NCBI RefSeq assembly: GCF_902506415.1
Contig: NZ_LR733275.1
Location: 2,147,795 to 2,211,794, forward strand
DNA from: Massilia sp. 9I
GTDB lineage: Bacteria > Pseudomonadota > Gammaproteobacteria > Burkholderiales > Burkholderiaceae_D
Length of the DNA stretch: 64,000 bases
Direction: 5' to 3'
The notes beneath the pieces are model-generated. The model ran no database searches, was not told the origin of the DNA, and saw only the letters and a program-made list of their open reading frames with translations. Numbering within the stretch: position 1 is the stretch's first letter; every line of letters begins with the position of its first letter. The position numbers were made by a program, and so were the translations under genes. Positions 26,965-34,846 of the stretch are shown piece after piece.

Positions 26965-28122
26965 CTAGCCGACCGCGCGCAACAACTGCTGTCCGCCCTT
27001 GCCGCGCACGAGCGGCAGCACTTCCTCGCCCACCCGGTAGGCTTCTTCCAGGTGCGGCGTACTGGCCAGGATGAACGCGTCCGCGCCCAGCTGCACCAGC
27101 TCGTCCAGGCGCTCGGCGACCTGTTCGTAGCTGCCGACGATGCCCTGGGTCTGGCCGCCGCGCAGCAGGTTGAAGCCCGACCAGACGTTCGGCTCGATGA
27201 TCAGGTCGCGGTACGAGTTGAGCGTGGTCGGGCGGTTGCCGCGTTGGCGCGCCGCGCCCACCGAATCGCTGCCGTCCACGCCCAGGAACTGGTCGAGCGT
27301 GGCCTTGTCGACGTTGGCGAAACCCTTCTCCACTTCGGCCCAGGCTTCTTCCTCGGTTGCCCGCGCGACGATGTCGACCCGCACCGCGCACTTGATCTTG
27401 CGGCCCAGCTGGTCGGTTCTCTCGCGCACCCGCGCGAACTTCTCGCGCAGCTGGGCGAAGGGCTCGAGCCAGGTCAGGTAGTAGTCGGCGTGCTTGGAGG
27501 CCGAGGCCAGCGCTGCGTCGGACGAACCGGAGAAGTAAATCTCCGGGAATTCCTGCTTCGAGAGCGGATGCGCCAGGCCGGCGGCTTCCACCTGGTAGAA
27601 CTTGCCCTGGTAAGAGAATGGGCCGCCGCCCCACACGCCGCGCACGACATCCAGGAATTCCGTGGTGCGGGTGTAGCGATCGTCGTGGCCGGCCGAATCG
27701 CCCCACCACAGCTGGGCCGGTCCGCCGCCGCCCGTGATCACGTTGTACAGCGCGCGACCGCCCGTAGCGCGTTGCAGGCTGGCGGTCATGCGCGCCGCCA
27801 CCACCGGATTCAGGAAGCCCGGCTGGAACGGAATCATGAAGCGGAAGGTACTGGTTTCGCGCGCCAGCAGCGACGAGATCACCCAGGGTTCGTCCGTCAT
27901 CGGGAATGATGGAATCAGGCCGCCCTGGAAGCCGGAGATTTCGGCCGCGTGGGCGATTTCGGCGATGTAGTCGATGTAGCTGAAGCCGCCGCTGCCGGCC
28001 GCCACGCCCGCGCCGCGCAGGTGGTCGTTACCGGGGAACCAGTCGCCGCGGTGCGGGGTGCGGGCGCGGTGCGAACTCGGCTCGCCGTGGGTGGGAATGC
28101 GCCAGAAAATGTCGATGCTCAT
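26965..28122 (-). CDS. LLM-class flavin-dependent monooxygenase, SsuD-like
   Basis: A 385-residue member of the bacterial luciferase-like family, close in layout to alkanesulfonate monooxygenase SsuD: it opens IDIFWRIPTHGEP, and later reads NVITGGG, YYLTWLEPF and PHLEEAYRVGE. Such enzymes use FMNH2 and O2 to split C-S bonds, giving an aldehyde and sulfite. By eye alignment, the positions of SsuD Cys54 and His228 are not Cys and His here (PMTDEPW; RVDIVARA), so chemistry or substrate may differ. It is the second gene of a two-gene unit, 28 bases after the other monooxygenase. The ATG at 28122 follows AAGGACAAG. Confidence 0.9.
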   Translation of the reverse strand: MSIDIFWRIPTHGEPSSHRARTPHRGDWFPGNDHLRGAGVAAGSGGFSYIDYIAEIAHAAEISGFQGGLIPSFPMTDEPWVISSLLARETSTFRFMIPFQPGFLNPVVAARMTASLQRATGGRALYNVITGGGGPAQLWWGDSAGHDDRYTRTTEFLDVVRGVWGGGPFSYQGKFYQVEAAGLAHPLSKQEFPEIYFSGSSDAALASASKHADYYLTWLEPFAQLREKFARVRERTDQLGRKIKCAVRVDIVARATEEEAWAEVEKGFANVDKATLDQFLGVDGSDSVGAARQRGNRPTTLNSYRDLIIEPNVWSGFNLLRGGQTQGIVGSYEQVAERLDELVQLGADAFILASTPHLEEAYRVGEEVLPLVRGKGGQQLLRAVG

Positions 28123-28150
28123 GTCTTGTCCTTGTCGGGATGCGGTGGAT

Positions 28151-29146
28151 TCAGGCGGCCTGGCGCTCTTGCGCGAGACGTTCGCGCAGCCGCGGCAGCA
28201 GGTGCTCGCCGAAGCGCCAAGCTTCCTCCAGGGCGGGCGTGGCGCCCAGCACGAAGCTGGAGATGCCGGCGCCGGCGTAGGCAAGCAGCCGGTCTTCCAC
28301 CTGCTCGTAGCTGCCCACCAATGCCCGCTGCGCTGCCTCGCCCAGGGTCGCCGCGTCGCGCTGCGCCTCGTCCTCGGTTTCGCGCGCCACGACGTCGAGG
28401 CGCAGCCCGATCGCAAGGCTGCGGCCTTCCTGCGCCGCCAGCGCCTGAAGGCGTTCGATGGACGGACGCAGCGCTTCGAGCGGCGCGGCCTCCAGCACGT
28501 GCACGTCGGCCTGGCGCGCCGACAGGGCAAACGCCTCTTCGGTCTGTCCGTCCAGGTAGACCGGGGGCAGCGGGTTGCCCGCCAGCGGGCCGCGGAAACC
28601 GCCGCCCTGCACCTCGAAGAAGCGGCCCTTGAAGTCGAAGGGCGCGGTGGTCTGCACGCCGCGGGCCACGCTCAGGAATTCGTCGATGCGCGCCGGAATG
28701 TCCTGTTCGGCCACATAGTCGGCATGGCGGCGCCGCTTGGCGGCGTCGGCGCCGGCGCCGATCTGCCAGCCGAAGCGCCCGCCGCTGGCGCGCTGGAAGC
28801 TCACCGCGTTCTTGGCCGCGTACACGGCCGAGCCCCAGGACGCGTCGAAGCCGGCGATCAGGCGCAGGTGGCGGGTGCCGCGCGCGAGATATGCCGCGAC
28901 TACCCAGGACTCGTCGCCCTCCAGGTCGTGCTGGACCAGCACGCCGTCGAAACCGGTGATGTCGGCGGCGCGCGCCACCTGGTGCAGGTAGTCGAAGTAA
29001 TTGAAACGGTCGCCGCGCGGGTCGCTCACGCCGTCGGTAAAGGGCACGTGGCCCGGATGCTCGCGTTCGCCGCGGCGCGTGGCCTCGGCCCGGCCGTAGC
29101 GGCGGTCGCCGGCGGTCGGCAGTTGCCAGATGAATTCAGTCGTCAT
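28151..29146 (-). CDS. LLM-class flavin-dependent monooxygenase, second paralogue
   Basis: A 331-residue luciferase-family monooxygenase, clearly related to its downstream neighbour but shorter. It starts TTEFIWQLPTAGDRRYG and has FNYFDYLHQVARAADI, GGRFGWQIGAGAD and VGSYEQVEDRLLAYAGAG. As in the neighbour, the SsuD His228 position reads Asp (LRLDVVARE). FMNH2 would come from the reductase at 32891-33472. GAGAGGA lies before the ATG at 29146, and a sigma-54 promoter is 47 bases upstream. It could act on a sulfone or sulfonate; the pair may catalyse successive steps. Confidence 0.88.
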   Translation of the reverse strand: MTTEFIWQLPTAGDRRYGRAEATRRGEREHPGHVPFTDGVSDPRGDRFNYFDYLHQVARAADITGFDGVLVQHDLEGDESWVVAAYLARGTRHLRLIAGFDASWGSAVYAAKNAVSFQRASGGRFGWQIGAGADAAKRRRHADYVAEQDIPARIDEFLSVARGVQTTAPFDFKGRFFEVQGGGFRGPLAGNPLPPVYLDGQTEEAFALSARQADVHVLEAAPLEALRPSIERLQALAAQEGRSLAIGLRLDVVARETEDEAQRDAATLGEAAQRALVGSYEQVEDRLLAYAGAGISSFVLGATPALEEAWRFGEHLLPRLRERLAQERQAA

Positions 29147-29192
29147 GAAAGGTCCTCTCGAATGGGTGCGCCATGGCAGGCTTGTCTCTATT

Positions 29193-29208
29193 TGCAGAAA
29201 CCGTGCCA
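29193..29208 (-). promoter_or_regulatory. Sigma-54 promoter of the monooxygenase pair
   Basis: Minus strand TGGCACGGTTTCTGCA, consensus -24/-12 with GG-N10-GC. Expected start near 29182. Confidence 0.9.
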
Positions 29209-29226
29209 TGGGCTGAAGCGCGCGAA

Positions 29227-29259
29227 CTGCTGCAAATGCAGCAGCGGCTGGCCGCAAAT
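29227..29259. promoter_or_regulatory. Upstream palindrome and shared motif (monooxygenase pair)
   Basis: A perfect dyad CTGCTGCA-AA-TGCAGCAG at 29228-29245 is followed by CGGCTGGCCGCAAAT, a weaker version of the shared TGGC...GCGCA motif. Confidence 0.45.
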
Positions 29260-29265
29260 CGACAC

Positions 29266-30330
29266 TCAGGCCGCCTTGGGGCGCCGCGCCAGGGCCGCGT
29301 CAAAAGGACGCGCATCGATCCAGGCGCACACGTCCACCTGCGCCGGCAGGAAGTCCCAGCGCAGCAGGAAGTCGGCAAAGTCCTGCAGGCCGGCGATGTT
29401 GGTCGCCGACAGCGAGGTGTCGAGCCGCTGGTGCGCATCCTGTCCATAGGCCGCCGTCACCCAGTATTCGCTGGTGTTCGATTCGCGCGCCAGGAAGCGG
29501 CGCGTGTCGTCCGGATGGGCGCGCGCCCAGTCCTGCGCGCGCAGTACCTGGTCGACGATGTCGACCCCGACGTCGAAGTGCTGGTCCAGCAGCTGCGCAT
29601 CGACCGTGAGGGTGCGCGGGGTGCCGTTATTGGCGCGCACCAGCGGCTCCGGGTGGATGCCGGTGTCGATCACGGTGTGCAGGCCGAACAGCTGCGCCAG
29701 GTGGGCCGCGCTGGCGCCCTTCAGGAAGATGGCGTCGACCTCGCCGCGCAGCAGGCCCACCAGCTCGGCCGCATGGCCGCCGCGGCGCTGGCCGCCGAAG
29801 ACATTGGTGCCGGCGACCTGCTGCGCCGGCTCGTCGCTCTGGCCTGCTTCGATCACGTAGTCGATCAGCTCGACGTCGCTGACTTCCAGCCCCTCGAGAC
29901 GCAGCGCGTTCTCCAGCCCGCGGATCGCCTGCGCGCGTGCGAAGTCGATCTGGGCGTTCACCCATTTCGGCAGCCCGAAGCGCCGTCCCTTGAGATCGCG
30001 CGTGCTGCGGATGCCGCTGCCCGGGAGAGTCAGGATGCGCTGGGTCTCGTCGGCCCAGGACAGCCCGATCAGGCGCGTGTCGCGGCCGGCGGCGCGCGCC
30101 CACAGGGCCGGGATGTTGCCGCCGTGGCGCACCGAATTCTGCAGCGTGTGGTCGAAGTGCGATTCGCGCACGGCGCGGTCCTGCGATTCGCGCAGCGAGC
30201 GTACGGCCACGCCGCGCTGGCCCAGGCTTTGCTCCAGCCAGCCCTGCTGCACGGCGATGCCGAGCGCGGTGGGGACGGGGCAGCGGGTGTACCACAGGGT
30301 GTCAAGCGGGGTGGCGGCGTCAATGCTCAT
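29266..30330 (-). CDS. DszB-like desulfinase / SsuA-fold protein, paralogue 1
   Basis: A 354-residue protein with no signal peptide, so not a normal periplasmic binding protein although the fold is of that kind. It resembles 2'-hydroxybiphenyl-2-sulfinate desulfinase DszB. TLWYTRCPVPTALG aligns with the DszB nucleophile region, placing Cys17 on Cys27. His58 and Arg68 (SHFDHTLQNSVRHGGN) keep the DszB His60-Arg70 spacing of ten. The signature NNGTPR is shared by all three paralogues. Expected reaction: release of sulfite from a sulfinate. It starts at 30330, after GAGGAGAGAC, and has its own sigma-54 promoter. Confidence 0.68.
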   Translation of the reverse strand: MSIDAATPLDTLWYTRCPVPTALGIAVQQGWLEQSLGQRGVAVRSLRESQDRAVRESHFDHTLQNSVRHGGNIPALWARAAGRDTRLIGLSWADETQRILTLPGSGIRSTRDLKGRRFGLPKWVNAQIDFARAQAIRGLENALRLEGLEVSDVELIDYVIEAGQSDEPAQQVAGTNVFGGQRRGGHAAELVGLLRGEVDAIFLKGASAAHLAQLFGLHTVIDTGIHPEPLVRANNGTPRTLTVDAQLLDQHFDVGVDIVDQVLRAQDWARAHPDDTRRFLARESNTSEYWVTAAYGQDAHQRLDTSLSATNIAGLQDFADFLLRWDFLPAQVDVCAWIDARPFDAALARRPKAA

Positions 30331-30368
30331 GGAGTCTCTCCTCGGGTGGTGGGTGTCCTCCACTCGTT

Positions 30369-30384
30369 CGCAAGACGCGTGCCA
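30369..30384 (-). promoter_or_regulatory. Sigma-54 promoter of DszB-like paralogue 1
   Basis: Minus strand TGGCACGCGTCTTGCG, GG-N10-GC. It forms a divergent pair with the promoter at 30491-30506. Confidence 0.9.
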
Positions 30385-30422
30385 TCCGTTTGCGGCGCCT
30401 TCCTGCTGGGCTACTAGCAAGG

Positions 30423-30440
30423 CTTGCTGGCCGCGCAGCA
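30423..30440. promoter_or_regulatory. Shared upstream motif between divergent sigma-54 promoters
   Basis: CTTGCTGGCCGCGCAGCA sits between the promoters at 30369-30384 (minus) and 30491-30506 (plus), about 40 to 50 bases from each, so one activator site could serve both. Confidence 0.55.
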
Positions 30441-30490
30441 GTGGCGAGCGCCGGCTGCGCCGAAAGCAGCACGCCAGTCACGGCGGGGTC

Positions 30491-30506
30491 CGGCACGCTT
30501 CCTGCA
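30491..30506 (+). promoter_or_regulatory. Sigma-54 promoter of DszB-like paralogue 2
   Basis: CGGCACGCTTCCTGCA with GG at 30492-30493 and GC at 30504-30505 (N10 between). Expected start near 30517, 41 bases before the ATG. Confidence 0.88.
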
Positions 30507-30557
30507 AGGCCTGTAGTACCGGGCTACCCGGATTCACCCTACTAGGAGTCGACTCGC

Positions 30558-31598
30558 ATGAGCATAGAAACGATCTGGTTCACCCGCTGCCCCGTCCCCA
30601 CCGCCACCGGCCTGGCCTACAAGCTGGGGTGGCTGGAGCAGGAATTCGCACCCGACGGCATCGACATCCAGACCTTGCAGGAGACCGGCGGCGAGCTGGC
30701 GCGCCACCACTACGAGCACGGCCTGCCGACCCTGATCCGCGAAGGCGGCAACTTGCTGGCGCTGCCGGCGCGCGCCCAAGGCGCGGACACGCGGCTGATC
30801 GGCCTGACCTGGATCGACGAATGGCAGGTCATCCTGGTCCGTCCCGGATCAAGCATCCGCGCGCCGGTCGACCTGAAAGGCAAGCGCCTGGCCCTGCCGG
30901 TGTTTCGCCGCATCGACATCGAGGAGAACCGGCGCGGACGCAGCATCGCGCGCGGCATGAGCCTGGCGGGCTACGCGGGCGCGCTGGCCAGCGCCGGCCT
31001 GGGCCTGCAGGACGTGACGCTGGAAGAAGTCGGCAGCCCGGAAACGCCACCCCAGGGCACGGGACCAGGCGCCTCCCTGTGGCAGGGGATCGCGGCGCTG
31101 GTGCGCGGCGAAGTCGATGCGGTGTACGTCAAGGGGGCGGCCGCGGTCGAGGCGGCGCGCGCCGCCGGCGTCGAAGTCGGGATCGACCTCGATACGCTGC
31201 CCGAGCGGCGCTTCCGGGTCAACAACGGCACCCCGCGGCCGATCACCGTGCACCGCGCCTTCCTGGAACAGCACTTCGAGCTGGTGGTGCGCTTCCTGGC
31301 CCAGACGCTGCGGGCCGCCGAGTGGGCGCGTGAGCACCGCGACGAAGTACGCGCCATCCTGCAGCAGGAGACCCATGCCGGGCGCGAGGCCGTGGCCAGC
31401 GCCTACCGCGAGGGCTTCCACACCGCGCTGGCGCCGGATTTGTCGGAAGAGCGACTCAGCCTGTTCGAGCAGCAGAAGAACTTCCAGCTGGTGCACGGCT
31501 TCCTCGACCGCGACATCGACGTGCGCGCCTGGGCGGACCACGCGCCGCTGGCGGCCGCGCACGCGCTGCTGCGCTCCACCCAGGCGCTGGCGGCTTAG
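30558..31598 (+). CDS. DszB-like desulfinase / SsuA-fold protein, paralogue 2
   Basis: A 346-residue protein without a signal peptide, similar to the divergent paralogue (TIWFTRCPVPTATGLAY; REGGN; NNGTPRPITVH). The predicted desulfinase triad is Cys11, His51 and Arg61, with the His-Arg spacing of ten residues seen in DszB. A good AGGAG lies before the ATG at 30558. The inner stretch RRIDIEENRRGRS is particular to this copy. Two related enzymes with intact triads side by side suggest different sulfinate substrates. A role as cytoplasmic binding protein is less likely but cannot be excluded. Confidence 0.68.
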   Translation: MSIETIWFTRCPVPTATGLAYKLGWLEQEFAPDGIDIQTLQETGGELARHHYEHGLPTLIREGGNLLALPARAQGADTRLIGLTWIDEWQVILVRPGSSIRAPVDLKGKRLALPVFRRIDIEENRRGRSIARGMSLAGYAGALASAGLGLQDVTLEEVGSPETPPQGTGPGASLWQGIAALVRGEVDAVYVKGAAAVEAARAAGVEVGIDLDTLPERRFRVNNGTPRPITVHRAFLEQHFELVVRFLAQTLRAAEWAREHRDEVRAILQQETHAGREAVASAYREGFHTALAPDLSEERLSLFEQQKNFQLVHGFLDRDIDVRAWADHAPLAAAHALLRSTQALAA

Positions 31599-31616
31599 CC
31601 GGCGCACCGGCCGGCC

Positions 31617-32798
<1,182 letters not shown>

Positions 32799-32800
32799 GC

Positions 32801-32845
32801 TTGGACTATAGTGGGCCGTGGTGCTCCCGACAACGAATAGTCCAA
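32801..32845. promoter_or_regulatory. Inverted repeat at the activator promoter
   Basis: Perfect 9-bp arms, TTGGACTAT (32801-32809) and ATAGTCCAA (32837-32845), are separated by 27 bases and lie directly upstream of the activator start at 32798. They may be the site of a repressor or LysR-type regulator (CysB/Cbl-like) that signals sulfur starvation. The regulator is not identified. Confidence 0.45.
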
Positions 32846-32890
32846 CGCAAGCTTATCCGTAATGTGCATAAGCAGCATGCCTGCCCTTCC

Positions 32891-33472
32891 TCAAGCCGGC
32901 GCCAGCGCGTGCAGCGACAATGCGAAGCTGGCCACGGTATCGGCCAGCTCCGCGCTGCGGGCCGGGTCCACCAGGCGACCGTGTTCGTCGAAGGCGCCGG
33001 CGGCGAGCGGCAGCACGAATTGCTGCGCGAAGGGCCGCGCCTTCAGGTGCAGGAACTGCTTGCGCAGCTGTTCCAGTCCGGCCGTGCCGCCCGAGCGCCC
33101 TCCCACTGCCGACAGCAGCAGTACAGGGCGCTCATTGAACACGGCGTGCCGATCCTGGCCCAACGCCGGCCGCGACAGCCAGTCCAGCGCATTCTTGAGT
33201 ACCGGCGGAAAGAAACCGTTGTATTCCGGCGACGCCACGATCAAGGCATCGTGCTGAGCGAACAGCGCGCGCAGGCGCAGCATGGCCGGCGGCAAGCCCT
33301 GGGCCTCAATGTCGGCGTCGAACAAGGGCAGCGCATAGTCGCGCAAGTCGATCCAGCGCACGCTGGCATGCGCGGCCACGGCGGCATGGGCGGCGGCGCG
33401 CGCCAGTTTCTTGTTGTTCGAGTCGCGACGGGTGCTGCCGGCGAAGGCGAGGATGCGAGGGGTGGTGCTCAT
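32891..33472 (-). CDS. NADPH-dependent FMN reductase (flavodoxin-like fold)
   Basis: A 193-residue reductase. It has the N-terminal phosphate loop AGSTRRDSNN and the family motif SPEYNGFFPPVLKNALDWLSR in the middle, given here by its start SPEYNGF. Members (SsuE/MsuE/SfnE and quinone reductases) supply FMNH2 by oxidising NAD(P)H. In this cluster it should feed the two luciferase-type monooxygenases. The ATG at 33472 has GGAG seven bases upstream and a sigma-54 promoter further up, so it is co-regulated with them. Confidence 0.88.
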   Translation of the reverse strand: MSTTPRILAFAGSTRRDSNNKKLARAAAHAAVAAHASVRWIDLRDYALPLFDADIEAQGLPPAMLRLRALFAQHDALIVASPEYNGFFPPVLKNALDWLSRPALGQDRHAVFNERPVLLLSAVGGRSGGTAGLEQLRKQFLHLKARPFAQQFVLPLAAGAFDEHGRLVDPARSAELADTVASFALSLHALAPA

Positions 33473-33505
33473 GCTGGCTCCGGTGATGGTTGATTCCTGT
33501 CCAGT

Positions 33506-33521
33506 TGCAGGTTTCATGCCA
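33506..33521 (-). promoter_or_regulatory. Sigma-54 promoter of the FMN reductase gene
   Basis: Minus strand TGGCATGAAACCTGCA, GG-N10-GC. Divergent from the promoter at 33606-33621. Confidence 0.8.
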
Positions 33522-33538
33522 CCGCGCCGGCGGCCGGA

Positions 33539-33588
33539 TTGCGCAGCAGCCAGCAATCGCAGGCGCGCGCTGCGCAAAAGCCAGCAAG
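33539..33588. promoter_or_regulatory. Two copies of the shared upstream motif between divergent sigma-54 promoters
   Basis: On the minus strand the copies read TTGCTGGCTGCTGCGCAA (33539-33556) and CTTGCTGGCTTTTGCGCA (33571-33588). They are about 31 bases apart, three helical turns, and lie midway between the two sigma-54 elements. Confidence 0.6.
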
Positions 33589-33605
33589 TCCAGGCGGTTT
33601 GACGC

Positions 33606-33621
33606 TGGCCCGGCGCTTGCT
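33606..33621 (+). promoter_or_regulatory. Sigma-54 promoter of DszB-like paralogue 3
   Basis: TGGCCCGGCGCTTGCT, GG at 33607 and GC at 33619 (N10 between). Expected start near 33632, 25 bases before the ATG. Confidence 0.85.
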
Positions 33622-33656
33622 ACATCCAGGGAAACCTTCACACCTGGAACCGACAC

Positions 33657-34739
33657 ATGACTTCTTTACCCAACTCGCCGACCCAACTGTGGTACAGCTG
33701 CCGGGGCGGCGCCACCGCCACCGGCCTGGCCGTGCGCAAGGGCTGGCTGCACGCGGAATTCGCCGGCGGCGGCACCCAGCTGCGGGCGCTCGAGGAAGCG
33801 GCCAGCCGCGACATCCGCCTGTCCTATTACCACCACGGCCAGACCGGCCTGGTGCGCGAAGGCGGCAACATCCCCGCCATCTGGGCCCGCTCCGAGAACC
33901 AGAGCGCGGTGGTGGTGGGCGTCACCTGGGTCGACGAATACCAGGGCATCCTGGTGCGGCGCGACAGCGGCATCCGCGAACTGGCGGACCTGAAGGGCAA
34001 GCGACTGGGCCTGCCGCTGCGGCGGCGTGCACTGATCGACATCGGCCGCGCCAGCGCCCAGAAAGCCTTCGTCACCGCGCTCACGCTGGCCGGGCGCGAT
34101 CCGCGCATTGCGCGCTGGACCCACATCGAAGCGCCCGACTTCGAATTCCCGCAGCGCAGCGGCGGCCGCGACATCGAACTGGCGGCGCTGCGCTCCGGCT
34201 ATGTCGATGCGGTGTTCCTGCGCGGGGCGCAGGGCTATGCCGCCCGTGGCGAAGCCGACCTGCGCGAACTGGTCGACCTGAATCGCCTGGAGGACCCGCT
34301 GCTGCGGGTGAACAACGGCACGCCGCGGCCGGTCACGGTCGACCGCGCCTTCCTGGCGCGCCATCCCGACGTCGTGCGGCGCTACCTGGCGGTGCTGCTG
34401 CGCGCGGCGTCCTGGGCGCGCGCACATCCGGACGAGGTGGCCGGCCTGGTGGCGCTCGAGAATCCCGGCTACACGGTGGACGCGGTCGCGGGCGCCCTCG
34501 GTCCCGGCCTGCATCGCAGCTTGAGCCCGGCGCTCGGCCCCCTGCAGCTGGCGGGGCTGGCGGCGCAGAAGGACTTCCTGCTTGACTGGGGCTATATCCG
34601 CCACGACTTCGACGTCGCCGACTGGACCGATCCGGCGCCGCTGGCCGAAGCGCTGGCGTCGGAGCAGCGCGCGCCCGCGGCGGCCTTGGCGGCAGGGGCC
34701 GGCGCCCTGCGGCATGGGGTGGCCAGCCACGTCCACTGA
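33657..34739 (+). CDS. DszB-like/SsuA-fold protein, paralogue 3, catalytic residues altered
   Basis: A 360-residue paralogue without a signal peptide, sharing REGGNIPAIWAR and NNGTPRPVTVD with the other two. The nucleophile region reads LWYSCRGGATATG, so the cysteine (Cys15) is one position earlier and Arg16 occupies the nucleophile column. At ten residues before Arg67 stands Tyr57 instead of histidine. By comparison with DszB this copy may have lost desulfinase activity or changed mechanism; it could bind rather than cut the substrate. It carries an extra Ala-rich tail. Its own sigma-54 promoter keeps it in the regulon. Confidence 0.6.
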   Translation: MTSLPNSPTQLWYSCRGGATATGLAVRKGWLHAEFAGGGTQLRALEEAASRDIRLSYYHHGQTGLVREGGNIPAIWARSENQSAVVVGVTWVDEYQGILVRRDSGIRELADLKGKRLGLPLRRRALIDIGRASAQKAFVTALTLAGRDPRIARWTHIEAPDFEFPQRSGGRDIELAALRSGYVDAVFLRGAQGYAARGEADLRELVDLNRLEDPLLRVNNGTPRPVTVDRAFLARHPDVVRRYLAVLLRAASWARAHPDEVAGLVALENPGYTVDAVAGALGPGLHRSLSPALGPLQLAGLAAQKDFLLDWGYIRHDFDVADWTDPAPLAEALASEQRAPAAALAAGAGALRHGVASHVH

Positions 34740-34846
34740 GTGGGGCGGCGGCCGGTGATCCGGACGTGATCTCGATGCGACAACCGTCATTGCGCTACCG
34801 CAATGATTACTGTAATGTATCTTTGATCAGTCTTGAACCACAGGCA

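Noticed and set aside
24326..27709. 1127-codon minus frame that would fuse 320 residues to the TonB receptor
   Set aside because: The extra part is a shadow of the SsuD-like gene; signal peptide, ribosome binding site and promoter place the start at 26740.
26965..28530. 521-codon frame as a longer monooxygenase
   Set aside because: The first 136 codons overlap the other monooxygenase out of frame; the SsuD-like start IDIFWRIPTHG is at 28122.
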